From the NCBI RefSeq assembly GCF_029407905.1, contig NC_073639.1, positions 45,773,501 to 45,837,500 of the forward strand: a DNA stretch of 64,000 nt, written 5' to 3'. The position numbers and the translations under genes were made by a program. Positions 46,541 through 57,037 of the stretch are shown here, in pieces (the first letter of the stretch is position 1; each line of letters opens with the position of its first letter). This DNA comes from Bubalus kerabau. Lineage: Eukaryota; Chordata; Mammalia; Artiodactyla; Bovidae. The notes beneath the pieces were generated by a model. That model saw only the letters and a list, made by a program, of their open reading frames with translations. It was not told the origin of the DNA and made no database searches.

Positions 46541-48515
46541 GGTGAGATATTCAAACTGATCACAGGGATCACAGCCTTGTCAACCTCAGTGAATCTATAA
46601 GCCATGTCATGTAGGGCTACCCAAAATGGACGGGCCATGGTGAGTTCCAACAAAATGTGGTCCACTGGAGAAATGAATGGCAAACCTTTCAGTTTTCTTG
46701 CCTTGAGAACCAGATGAGCTGTATGAAAAGGCAAAAAGATATGACACTGAAAGATGAACCCCCCAGGTCAGTGGGTGCCCAATATGCTACTGGAGGAGAT
46801 TGTAGAAATAACACCAGAATGAATGAAGAGACGGAGCCAAAGTGAAAACAATACTCAGTTGTGGATGTGCCTGGTGATGGAAGTAGAATCTGATGCTGTA
46901 AAGAACAATATTGCATAGTAACCTCTTCCAACAACACAGTAGCTGACACATATACATCACCAGACGGTCAATAATGAAATCAGATTGATTATGTTCTTTG
47001 CAGCCAAACATGGAGAAGCTCTATACAGTCAGTTTAAAAAAAGATCAGGAGATGACTGTGGCTCAGATCATGAACTCCTTACTGTAAAATTCAGACTTAA
47101 ATTGAAGAAAGTAGGGAAAACAATTTACGATTATACAATGGAAGTGACAAATGGATTCAAGGGATTAGATCTGATAGACAGAGTGCCTGCAGAACTATAA
47201 ATGGAGGTTCACAATATTGTACAGGAGGCATGATCATGACCATACCCTAGATAAAGAAATACAAAAAAGCAAAATGGTTGTCTGTGGAGGCCTTACAAAT
47301 AGCTGAGAAAAGAAGAGAAGCTAAAGGCAAAGGAGAAAAGGAAAGATATACCCATTTGAATGCAGAGTTCCAAAAAATAGTAAGGAGACATAAGAAAGCC
47401 TTCCTCAGTGATCAATGCTAAGAAATAGAGAAAAACACTAGAAAGGGAAAGACTAGAGATCTCTTCAAGAAAATTAGAGTTACTAAGGGAACATTTTGTG
47501 CAAAGATGGGCTCAATAAAGGACAGAAATGATATGGACCTAACAGCAGAAGAAGACATTAAGAAAAGGTGACCAGAATACACAGAAGAACTATACACAAA
47601 AGATATTAATGACCCAGATAACCACGGTAATGTGATCACTCACCTAGAGCCAGACATCCTGGAATGTGAAGTTAAGTGGGCCTTAGGGAGCATCACTATG
47701 AACAAAGCTAGTGGAGGTGATGGAAATTCAGTTGAGCTGTTTCAAATCCTGAAAGATGATGCTGTGAAAGTGCTGCACTCAATATGCCAGCAAATTTGGA
47801 AAACTCAGCAGTGGGCACAGGAATGGAGAAGGTCAGTTTTCATTCCAATCCCAAAGAAAGGCAACATGCTAGCAAAATAGTGCTCAAAATTCTCCAAGCT
47901 AGGCTTCAACAGTATGTGAACTGAGAACTTCCAGATGTTCAAGCTGCATTTAGAAAAGGCAAAGGAACCAGAGATCAAATTACCAACATCTGTTCAATCA
48001 TAGAAAACACAAGAGAGTTCAAGAAAAATGTCTACTTCTGTTTTATTGATTATGTCAAAACCTCAGATGTGTAGATTACAACAAACTGTGGAAATTTCTT
48101 CCAGAGATGCATATCCCAAACCACCTTAAATTGCCTCTAAAGAAATCTGTATGCAGGTCAAGAAGGAATAGTCAGACTGGACATGGAACAATGGACTGGT
48201 TCCAAATTGGGAAAGGAGTACCTCAAGGCTGTATACTGTCGCCCTGCTTATTTAGTTATATGCAGAGCACAGCATGCGAAATGCAAGCTGGATGAAGCAC
48301 AATCTGGAATCAGACACAATGCTGGAATCAGACTGCTGGGAGAATTATCAATAACCTCAGGTATGCAGATGACACCACCCTATCCTTAGGGTCATAAGGA
48401 GTCAGACATGACTGTGTGACTGAACTGAACGGAACTGGGAGATAGGGACAATGGGGAAGACTGATATGCTGCAACTCATGGGGTTGGAAAGAGTTAGACA
48501 CGATTGAGCAACTGA
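46541..48515 (+). mobile_element. BovB, plus strand, internally deleted, tandem to the previous copy
   Basis: Begins again at the BovB 5' UTR (gatcacagggatcacagcc) directly after the truncated first copy. Much of the endonuclease is missing (jump near 46920). RT pieces at 47632-47880 are conserved and Tyr-Ala-Asp-Asp is intact near 48362. The region between the RT motif and the tail is deleted at about 48382, after which two BovB 3' tails follow each other (48383-48440 and 48441-48515). Confidence 0.9.
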
Positions 48516-48633
48516 AAAGCTTATTATAATTTTTATTTAAATGCCCAATTTATCCTTTTCACTAGACAACCAATGTGTTCTTTAGTACAATTTTTTTTGG
48601 TGACTATCCTGTATTATCTCATGAACTGTACTG
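48516..48633. other. Short unassigned spacer
   Basis: A+T-rich, nothing recognised. Confidence 0.3.
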
Positions 48634-48850
48634 AAAAGTGAAAGTGTTGGTGGCTCAATTGTGTCTCTTTGCGACCCCATAGACTATAGCCCGCCAGAGC
48701 TCCTCTTTCTATGGAAATCTCCAGGCAAGAATAGTAGAGTGGGTTACCATTCCCTTTTCCAGGTGATTCCCTTTTCCAACCAAGAGGTTGCACCCAGTTA
48801 TCCTGCACTGCTGGCAGATTCTCTACCATTTGAGCCATCAGAGAAGCCTA
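48634..48850 (-). mobile_element. Bov-tA SINE, minus strand
   Basis: Complete Bov-tA with a small duplication (ttcccttttcca repeated near 48749-48779). It abuts the end of the MLT2-type LTR. Confidence 0.9.
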
Positions 48851-48944
48851 TGAAGTGTATTAGGGTTCTCCAGAGAATGAAAACAAATAGGACATAAAGA
48901 GGGAGAGAGAGAGATAACAGAGGACAGAGGGAGAGAGAGAGACA

Positions 48945-49580
48945 CCACTTTATTGTGACTCACTTTATCATGGTTCACAGATTTTGTGTTTTATACAAAT
49001 TGAAGGTTAGTGGCAAACCTGCCTCAAGTAAGTTATTTGGCGCCTTTCCCCAACATCATTTGCTTAGTATATGTCTCTGTGTCACATTTTGGTGATTCTG
49101 CAATATTTAAAACTTTCTATTATTATTATATTGTTATGGTGATCTGCCATTACTGATCTTTGATCAGTGACCTTTGGTGTTACAACCACAACTCTCTGAA
49201 AGCACAGATGATAGTGAGCACTTTTTGGCAGTAAAGTGTTTTGTTGTTTTTTTTTTTTTCCATTTTTTCATTTTTTTGTTTTACCAATGTAAAGGAAAAT
49301 AATATATATTTATTTATTTATTTATTTTATTTTTTAACTTTACAATATTGTATTGGTTTTGCCATGCATCAAAATGAATCCACCAGAGGTATTAATTAAA
49401 GTATGTGCATTACTTTTTAGGCATAATGTGTTTATACACTTAATAGACTACAATAGTGTAAACAGAATTTTAGATGTACTGGGAAACCAAAAAATCATGT
49501 GACTTCCTTAATTGCATTATTAGCTTTATTACATTGATTTATTGTAGTGATTCTACAATATCTACAAGGTCAATCTGTAT
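48945..49580. mobile_element. Tigger-like DNA transposon, internally deleted, inside the MLT2 LTR
   Basis: Left part 48945-49245 (ccactttattgtgactcac ... gtcacattttggtgattctgc) and right part 49393-49580 (tgtgtttatacacttaatag ... gtgattctacaatatctac) match the two ends of Tigger-type elements of mammals. The transposase region is absent. A short L1_BT 3' end sits in the middle. Activity ended long before ruminants arose or early in artiodactyls. Confidence 0.72.
49246..49392 (-). mobile_element. L1_BT 3' terminal fragment, minus strand, inside the Tigger element
   Basis: T-rich tail with an attt microsatellite (49303-49335), then actttacaatattgtattgg and tcaaaatgaatccac, the last ~75 bases of L1_BT in reverse. 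It is strongly 5'-truncated. Confidence 0.82.
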
Positions 49581-50019
49581 GTTAAAAAGAAGATATGTTA
49601 TAAGAATTGGCTTGTGTGATTAAGGAGGCTGAGTAAGTGACAAGCTGGAGAATGGAGAATGCTAGGGTATAATTCAGTCCAAGTTCAAACGTTGGAAAAC
49701 CAGGGAGTAGATGATATCAGTTTTGGTTCTAGTCTGGAAGTCAAAACCAAAGTGAACCAAAGTCCAGCAGCAGGAAAGGACTGGTGAATCAGATCAAGCA
49801 AAACAAGCAAATTCTCCCTTCCTCTGCTTTTTTGTTCTAGTCTAATATTTGGTGGATTGGATGATGCCCTCCAGCATTTTTGAGGGTCACCTGCTTTGCT
49901 CAGTCAATGGATTCACATATGGATAAATTGCCCTTCTGGAAACAGCTTTGCAGACACACCAAGAAATGATATTTCACCAGCTCTATGAGCATTCATGTGT
50001 TGTTGATCATTCTGCTTAC

Positions 50020-50429
50020 TGAACCCAGGGCAGGCAAGGCACGAGCTAAGAGGCTAAAAGAATACTTGAGGAGCCATAGGAACTGCAGACACGTTTATTC
50101 TCCTTGGCTGGCATGACAGCCATAACATAATCTAACACAACACAACCTCTCTCCTGGCTGACACAGAAGCTGTAGCAGTAGACACGCTATGTTCTCTCCT
50201 CTTGTGACTGACGCAACAAACACAGCTGTGATACAGCAGTAATGCCACCACTTTCTTAGGGGAGCCCATACAGGTGTACTACACACAGTAACCCATGACC
50301 AAGTGAGTACCTTATGATGGGCATGCACAGTGCTATAAATGATATCAGCAATTTCATAGTCATTATTTACAAAACATGGGGTGAGAGAGCCTGAACATGC
50401 CATCTTGGCTAATTTGCCCTCTCCCCGTA
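50020..50429 (-). repeat. 3' LTR of the non-autonomous ERV
   Basis: Aligned by eye with 53172-53572: shared blocks include the ctaagaggct/ttaagagact end region, gcagacacgtttattctcc, agcagtaatgcc(a/g)ccactttctta and tgagagagcctgaacatgcc. Differences are frequent, so the insertion is not recent. Confidence 0.75.
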
Positions 50430-50763
50430 CTCTACCCCTTCAGGGTCTCTTGCCTCAGATTCTATGCACAGTCCATCTCCTGTGATATTCCCTTGGCGAG
50501 TAACACTAACCCTTGGATTTACATCTTACAACAGCAGTAGAAGCTACAACAACAAACAGTTATATCCCCAGTACATAGCAAAACCCAATGCCAGGTATCA
50601 CCTGGAACACATGTTACAGTCCTTGCCCTCAAATGGGCTAGAAGAGGCACTCACAGCATATGGAGTGCCTCTTTTCCATGGTCAAGTCCAGTCCACCATT
50701 TGTCCTTATGAAATTGCATGAAAGCCTCCATAGGGGCAACTCCACTTCTGCAGAATTTTTATC

Positions 50764-51065
50764 CAGTTCAATTCAGTTCAGGCACTCACTCGCGTCTGAC
50801 TCTTTGTGACCCCATGAGTCGTAGCACGCCAGGCCTCCCTGTCCAGGACTTCACCAACTCCAGGACTTCACTCAGACTCACGTCCATAAAGTCAGTGATG
50901 CCATCCATCCATCTCATCCTCTGTCATCCCCTTCTCCTCCTGCCCTCAATCCCTCCCAGCATCAGAGTCTTTTCCAATGAGTCAACTCTTCGCATGAGGT
51001 GGCCAAAGTACTGGAGTTTCAGCCTTAGCATCATTCCTTCCAAAGAAATCCCAGGGCTGATCTCC
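50764..51065 (-). mobile_element. BovB 3' fragment, minus strand, in the ERV
   Basis: About 300 bases of the BovB 3' end with a small internal duplication (caggacttcaccaactc then caggacttcactcag). 5'-truncated. It splits the ERV internal sequence. Confidence 0.92.
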
Positions 51066-51252
51066 AAGGAACTGCAAAACCCCCAAAGGCACCTTCAAGA
51101 AGGGGTTATATGCAGCATTCACAGTTCACCCACATGATTACACTTTTCTAAATCTAAGGACACAACCTTTACAGTACATTGTCTACATCAGAGGACACAG
51201 CCTTTACAGTATACCTCTGCATAGATCAGCCCACATTTGCATCCATGTAACC

Positions 51253-51350
51253 AACTCAATGGACGTGGGAGGCCTGGCGTGCTGCAATTCATGGGGTCGC
51301 AAAGAGTCAGACACGACTGAGCAGCTGAACTGAACTGAATTGAACTGAAC
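51253..51350 (+). mobile_element. BovB 3' tail fragment, plus strand
   Basis: Last ~100 bases of BovB with an internal deletion (actcaatggacgtg joined to ggaggcctggcg), ending in (aactg)n. Another BovB follows immediately. Confidence 0.88.
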
Positions 51351-51356
51351 ATGTAT

Positions 51357-52379
51357 AAACTATAGTAAATTCTGAAAGAGAGGGGAATACCAGACCACCT
51401 GACCTGCCTCTTGAGAAACCTGTATGCAGGTCAGGAAACCACAGTTAGAACTGGACATGGAACAACAGACTGGTTCCAAATAGGAAAAGGAGTATGTCAA
51501 GGCTGTATATTGTCACCCTGCTTATTTAACTTTTATGCAGAGTACATCATGAGAAACGCTGGGCTGGAGGACGCACAAGCTAGAATCAAGATTGCCGGGA
51601 GAATTATCAATAACCTCAGATATGCAGATGACACCACCCTTATGGCAGAAAGTGAAGAAGAACTAAAGAGCATCTTGATGAAAGTGAAAGAGAAGAGTGA
51701 AAAAGTTGGCTCAAAGCTCAACATTCAGAAAACTAAGATCATGGCATCCGGTCCCATCACTTCATGGCAAATAGATGGGAAACAGTGGAAACAGTGGCTG
51801 ACTTTATTTTTCTGGGCACCAAAATCACTGCAGATGGTGACTGCAGCCATGAAATTAAAAGACATTTACTCCTTGGAAGGAAAGTTATGAGCAACCTAGA
51901 TAGCACATTCAAAAGCAGAGACATTACTTTGTCAACAAAGGTCCATCTAGTCAAGACTATGGTTTTTCCAGTGGTCATGTATGGATGTGAGAGTTAGACT
52001 ATAAAGAATTGATGTGCCAAAGAATTGATGCTTTTGAACTGTGGTGTTGGAGAAGACTCTGCAAGGAGATCCAACCAGTCCATCCTAAAGGAGATCAGTC
52101 CTGGGTGTCCATTGGAAGGACTGATGTTGAAGCTGAAACTCCAATATTTTGGCCATCTGATGCTAAGAGCTGACTCATTGGAAAAGACCCTGATGCTAGG
52201 TGGGATTTAGGGCAGGAGGAGAAGGGGACGACAGAGGATGAGATGGTTGGATGGCATCACTGACTCAATGGACATGGGTTTGGGTGGTCTCCAGGCATTG
52301 GTGATGGACAGGGAGACCTGGTGTGCTGCAGTTCATGGAGTCACAAAGAGGTGGACACGACTGAGCAACTGAACTGACT
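51357..52379 (+). mobile_element. BovB, plus strand, TSD-flanked, in the ERV
   Basis: A 1.02 kb 5'-truncated BovB with direct repeat gaacatgtat at 51347-51356 and 52380-52389. The frame at 51411-51890 (159 codons) holds GVCQGCILSPCLF and intact NLRYADDTT. A frameshift after TSWQIDGKQWKQ moves the C-terminal region to another frame (51764-51997). Confidence 0.93.
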
Positions 52380-52723
52380 GAACATGTATGGGATCTCTGC
52401 CAGCTCGGGCCCCCTTCAGGGGCCTCACACTTTCAAAATGGCATCTTGCATGCTGTCCCTCTACTTCCTCAGTTAAAGAGGTGCAAACCCCCCCAGAGGC
52501 ATCAGGCCCACCCCTGTGTCCCAAAGTCGCAAAAGTCATGCTGCCAAGTGCTTCCAGTGCGTTTGCCGAAACTGTTTACCCAAGTTGACCAACTCCACCT
52601 GAGTATATGGTTAGTCAGTACACTGTGAACTCAGTCAGATTGGGAGCACCTTGAGGGTGCTTCCTCCCCCCGCCCTGGCCATCTGCTGCTCATGCTTCAC
52701 TTTCTACTGTACAATGGGCCTCG

Positions 52724-53014
52724 TTAACAAGTGGGGACCCACAGTCTAAAAATGTTCATCATACCGTCACTTAGCGCCTCACTGTCAGAGATGCTGGGTT
52801 CTTGCTCTAGTTTTCCCAAGTATCTCTGCACATTGGGCGCCAGCGCAGCATCCTGGAGAGTACTATCTGTATTCATTTTCAGGGCACTCAACAAAATCCA
52901 TGCCACAGTGCCAGCTGCTGCCCATGACACCTTGTTCAGCAAAAGGGAACTCACTGCCTGTAATGCCTTATCAATGCTCTCCGGTGACCCATCTACCACC
53001 TCCCAGTTTTCCAC
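52724..53014 (-). pseudogene. ERV internal open segment of unknown identity
   Basis: A 96-codon minus-strand frame lies about 160 bases inside the 5' LTR, where gag would be expected. It starts at GTG, with no upstream ATG in frame seen, and reads for example SWAAAGTVAWILLSALKM. I recognise no retroviral domain, zinc knuckle or protease motif. It could be a gag relic or non-coding leader. Confidence 0.35.
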
Positions 53015-53171
53015 CAGAGGTCATGCTGAGAGAATCACAGCCATATGGTACCATATCTATACGGTGGCCACTGGCTTCCTCCATCTAGTGGAGCCTCAGG
53101 CTATCCTACACACTGGGTATCCTGCAAACTATGCCAATTGTATCTCTCATCATCCTGTTCTCACTGTTCAC

Positions 53172-53572
53172 TGAACCTCGGGTAGGTGACACACGAGTTA
53201 AGAGACTGAAAGGATACTGGAGCAACTGGAGGAACTGCAGACATGTTTATTCTCTCCTGGCTGATGCAGCAGCTGTAGGAGTAGACATGCTATATTCTCT
53301 CCTTTCACGGCTGACCCAATGGAGACAACTACGATACAGCAGTAATGCCGCCACTTTCTTAGGTGGAGCCCATTCTTAGGTGGAGTTGGTTTCTTAGGCA
53401 TACCACACACAGTGACCTGTGATCAAGCGAGTATACCTCATGACATGAATGCACAGCACTATAAATGGTCTCAGTTGTTACATAGTCATTGTTTACAAAA
53501 CTTGGAGTGAGAGAACCTGAACATGCCATCTGGACTCTTTTGCTGAACTTGCCATTTTGCTCTCTTCCCACA
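53172..53572 (-). repeat. 5' LTR of the non-autonomous ERV
   Basis: Reads leftward from tgtgggaagagagc to ggttca. The sequence directly inside (plus 53150-53171) does not show a clear tRNA primer-binding site, consistent with decay. An extra ~20-base block near 53370-53395 (cttaggtggagttggtttc) looks like a local duplication not seen in the other LTR. Confidence 0.72.
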
Positions 53573-53617
53573 ATTTGCTAGCCCAGGCAGATTAACACAT
53601 TAAATTAACCATCATAT

Positions 53618-54760
53618 GTCTGCCTCTTTTCAACCTATCACTCCTCCACATCCACTTAAATCACACAATCTCCAGAAAAGAAAATAACAAAGTCATAATT
53701 CCACCTAACAGGATATAATATCCTGCCTACAACAAAAACTCATAATTTCCTTTCCCAGAGAGAAGGTAAAGTCCTTGAATGATATTCTCTCTTCTCTTTA
53801 TATCACATCATAACTTAAATACTATGATATTAAATCAACAATGCTCAAACAGTGTAATAAAGTCAGGATATCTTATCTGACATGATAAGGGAAGACTAGA
53901 AGAAAGAAAACATAGCTATCTGCTTAATGTATGTACTAAGTATTCATAATGAGATAAAGAGAAAATATTCATAATTACAGTCCTTGATTTTGTAACTGGT
54001 CACATGATCATAGTTGGTATTTATAACTACCCATTTTTTACTACCCAGTCTGTATTCTCTATGACTTCAGAAAACACCTCAGCTAGTGATGGTTCTTTAC
54101 CTGATGAGGTGATTCAACCTTTATTCTTGAGGGGTCTGGACCATTACTAACTCTACCTGGAGTTTCCACTGATATTAATCACAGGCCATGGTAATACCAC
54201 GAGATGTCCTGTATTACAGACATACTTTTCCTTATCTACCTCATGGATGAGTAGTCCAATTTCCTTCTGGTAATCAGGATCAATAACCTCAGCCAATACC
54301 ATAGTGTTCTGTTTTGCCTTTTGATTCAGAAGCATGAAGAAGCCAGAGTGGCTGAGTGTCAGTCTTAAGTCTCAGCCCAGTGAAATCACTGTTGTGTCTT
54401 TTGGCAGATGCCATTCTTCCTTTGGAATTAAGACCTCTAGACCAGCAGAACATTAAGTTTTGGGAAAACCAGCGAAAGTTTTACTAGTGTGTCACTAGGG
54501 GTAATAGGTCCAGGATTCCAGGACTTGTGACTCTTGACTCTCAGAGAATCAGCACCATATGCTGGATGCTGCAGAGCCTTCTGGAGAAGCTTGCCAATTG
54601 TGTCTGTAGCTCATGTTGGCTCAAGCATCAGTAATTTTAGAGGGAGATCTGTATATGGCTGGCATTCCTCCATCATCTGGAAGAGGTTGAGACAATGAGT
54701 CTGTGAAGAGAGGAATTAATACCCAGGGGATCTCATCTGCACGCACTGATGAGTAAGCCT
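53618..54760 (-). mobile_element. ERVL internal relic (3' part of pol), minus strand
   Basis: Lies upstream, in the leftward sense, of the MLT2 LTR. Only the dUTPase-like segment is recognisable. The right limit is approximate, set where ERVL-like wording is no longer apparent. Confidence 0.6.
54153..54335 (-). pseudogene. ERVL pol C-terminal dUTPase-like fragment
   Basis: A 60-codon open segment with the dUTPase-type phrase VIDPDYQKEIGLLIH. ERVL proviruses carry a dUTPase at the 3' end of pol, close to the 3' LTR, which is where this piece sits relative to the MLT2 remnant. The surrounding frame is broken on both sides, with the upstream part continuing in shifted frames. It is inactive. 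Confidence 0.75.
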
Positions 54761-56126
54761 GTACTGTGCCTAATAAGTAGAGATTCACTAGTACACAACA
54801 ACTATGCTATTACTGCTGTCATTATTATTAATGGATAGAATATTTGTACTAGAAGGAATTCTACAGATCCTCTTTATGGTCAGTCTTAGTGCAAGCATTA
54901 GGAAGACAAACAAGAAAACTGATTAATGTCTTTCCATGGGCAGCAAGTTGACCTACACTCAAAAGTGATTCGGAAACAATAGAAACTCAAGTTTAATAGC
55001 TTAAAGACTATGAGCTGAGTTAAAGGGCCTTAATCATGGTCTACATTGATCACATTCTGCTAATAATTGCATATGGTATTTTTGTATTTAAAATGTGTGT
55101 CTTTGTATTTCTATGCTTATACCCAGGTATCTCATGCAGTAATTTTATTTTACAATTACAAATTTACTTAGGGGTTATGATTTTTACCCATTATTGACCC
55201 ATAGTGCTTAGTGACATGCTCAAAAAGAAACTCAATGACTATTTATAAAAATCACAGTAAGAAGATAGATTATATAGTCCTAGAATATTTTCTGGGGCTT
55301 GAAAAACATTATAGATTTAAAAATAGTTCCATTAAATAGCAGGGAAGAATATTTTTCTCAGTCAAACATTAAATATTTTCATCTATATCCATCATCTCAA
55401 ATTCTAGAATATATTGAAGTGAACAGACATTTGGCAGTGGTGTTTGTGGTCATATGTTTTAGGATATAAAAATGATTCATTCTACTAAAATAACATGTTG
55501 CAAAATCAGAACTTTGATTCAATTTCTCAAGAAGAATTTCTAGATGTCCCCCAAGCTCTGCATATTAATTATTTTCCTGTGATTCTTGGCAACAATATAT
55601 CCTTGGCATAAAGGTTGGTCTAATCTAATACTCATTTCAAATAAAAGAAAATAAGATGAATCAAACTTGAGGGGAGAGTTCAAGGTATTATATCATGTCA
55701 TTTCATTTTATTAAAAGAAGCTGCATTCTTTTTGGCCAGTAATATTATAGTGATAATCCTCTAGGTTGTTTTTTTTGTTTTTTTTTTTTTTTTTTTGCCA
55801 GATGAACAGAGGACATGCTTTTGAAAGCATTGCTATCATAGTAAAGCCTAAGATCAAGAAATTAGTAAAGTCCAGAGATGATTAATGAATTAAAAGAGAA
55901 AAGAAATGATCAAAGTATTATTCCTCAAGAATGCTTCTTTGAATTTTTTTTTTTTTATGTCTACTCTCTATTGTTTGAACTTGGAAATTTTGAATTGGCT
56001 ATTATTTCCAAAGACTTAATCCTAGTATTATTTTAATATTATTTATAAATTGATAGAAGCCATTTTCTTGGTTCCAGAATAAATGTTCTTCAAGGAAATA
56101 AAAACTAATACAAGTATTTAGAATTT
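54761..56126. other. Unassigned A+T-rich stretch
   Basis: About 1.4 kb with T-runs at 55764-55797 and 55946-55957. No named repeat or gene recognised. The T-runs could be old retroposon tails but the adjoining sequence is not familiar. Confidence 0.35.
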
Positions 56127-56142
56127 TCCCATATGAACTTTT

Positions 56143-56399
56143 TTTTTTTTAATTTAATTTTATTTTTTAAACTTTACATAATTGTATTAGTTTTGCCAAA
56201 TATCAAAATGAATCCGCCACAGGTGTACATGTGTTCCCCATCCTGAACCCTCCTCCCTCCTCCCTCCCCATACCATCCCTCTGGGTCGTCCCAGTGCACC
56301 AGCCCCAAGCATCCAGTATCGTGCATCGAACCTGGACTGGCAGATTTGGGAGAATGGCATTGAAACATGTAAAATACCATGTATGAAACAAGTTGCCAG
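56143..56399 (-). mobile_element. L1_BT 3' end with 5' inversion, perfect 16-base TSD
   Basis: Minus-strand L1_BT 3' UTR at 56143-56342 (tail, gttttgccaaatatcaaaat, gtatcgtgcatcgaacctgg) is followed by 56343-56399, the next upstream part of the same 3' UTR in the opposite orientation (gaatggcattgaaacatg). An actggca/tgccagt overlap lies at the inversion. TSD tcccatatgaactttt is perfect at 56127-56142 and 56400-56415. Near-consensus sequence and perfect TSD mark it as among the youngest insertions here. Confidence 0.95.
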
Positions 56400-56415
56400 T
56401 CCCATATGAACTTTT

Positions 56416-57037
56416 AAAAAATATTTTATTGAATTATATCCTGCAGTCCTGAATATCTATCTTTCAGTGCTTATCCTTCTCACATTTTCTGCATATTGGA
56501 TCTGTATTGTTTAATATTCTCTGTGACACAATGTGCTATGTTAAGACTTGCCTCTCACCTGAAGGGCTTTTTATGAGCTGTGCTTTAGTGGTTATTACTT
56601 CTTAAGTGCTGACACAACAAAAGAGTCAGTGTCCTGTAACCTTTATTTGTAATGCCAAAATGTTTGAATTGACTAAAAGATCTCAGATAAATGCTGATTG
56701 ATACAGAATATGGCCATTTGATTTTTAAAAGCTTTATTTTGGAGAAAGTATTGTGGCTGTTCTACAAGCTGCACTGGAATCCTGGTTACTGAAAAGTTGC
56801 CTCTTCACCTTTAACCTTAACCTTGTACTAGGATTTGCCATTTGTGGCTGGTGCACCCTTGCAGAAAACAGTTACAGATAGGCAAACAGAGTTTGCCAGT
56901 TGTTCTGTCCAATTCAGTTCAGAGGAGAAAGAATAGAATTTTCTCCTAGGATCATAGTCAAAGTTTTGTTCTTGCTGAAACAGCTGTTCTGAATAGATTA
57001 ACCTTCAAACATCTGTCAAAATTGTGTGTTTGCACAT
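56416..57037. other. Unassigned stretch
   Basis: About 620 bases, nothing recognised. Confidence 0.35.

Larger units (their letters stand above)
50020..53572 (-). mobile_element. Non-autonomous endogenous retrovirus with two LTRs
   Basis: Two similar LTRs in the same orientation (3' LTR 50020-50429, 5' LTR 53172-53572) bracket about 2.74 kb. Both contain an aataaa signal on the minus strand (tttatt at 50094-50099 and 53246-53251) and both inner ends begin with tgaacc on plus. Subtracting three BovB pieces leaves about 1.3 kb of internal sequence, with no reverse transcriptase or envelope recognised. It lies inside the MLT2 LTR, so it is younger than the ERVL. I cannot name the family. Confidence 0.72.
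48857..53617 (-). mobile_element. Ancient ERVL LTR (MLT2-type), split into three pieces
   Basis: Pieces lie at 48857-48944, 49586-50019 and 53573-53617. Read leftward, the LTR starts atgatggttaatttaatgtg (right end) and finishes ttctccagagaaccctaatac (left end), the recognised MLT2 termini. A Tigger-like transposon and a younger ERV separate the pieces. Together with the pol/dUTPase relic to the right it forms the 3' end of an ERVL provirus transcribed leftward. A GA-rich microsatellite (48895-48942) has grown inside it. Confidence 0.82.

Noticed and set aside
52731..53174. 147-codon plus-strand frame in the ERV
   Set aside because: Antisense to the direction of the ERV given by its LTR polyadenylation signals, and no domain recognised.
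55764..55797. Long T-run as a processed pseudogene tail
   Set aside because: The adjoining 200 bases show no open frame or recognised transcript, and no TSD pair was found.
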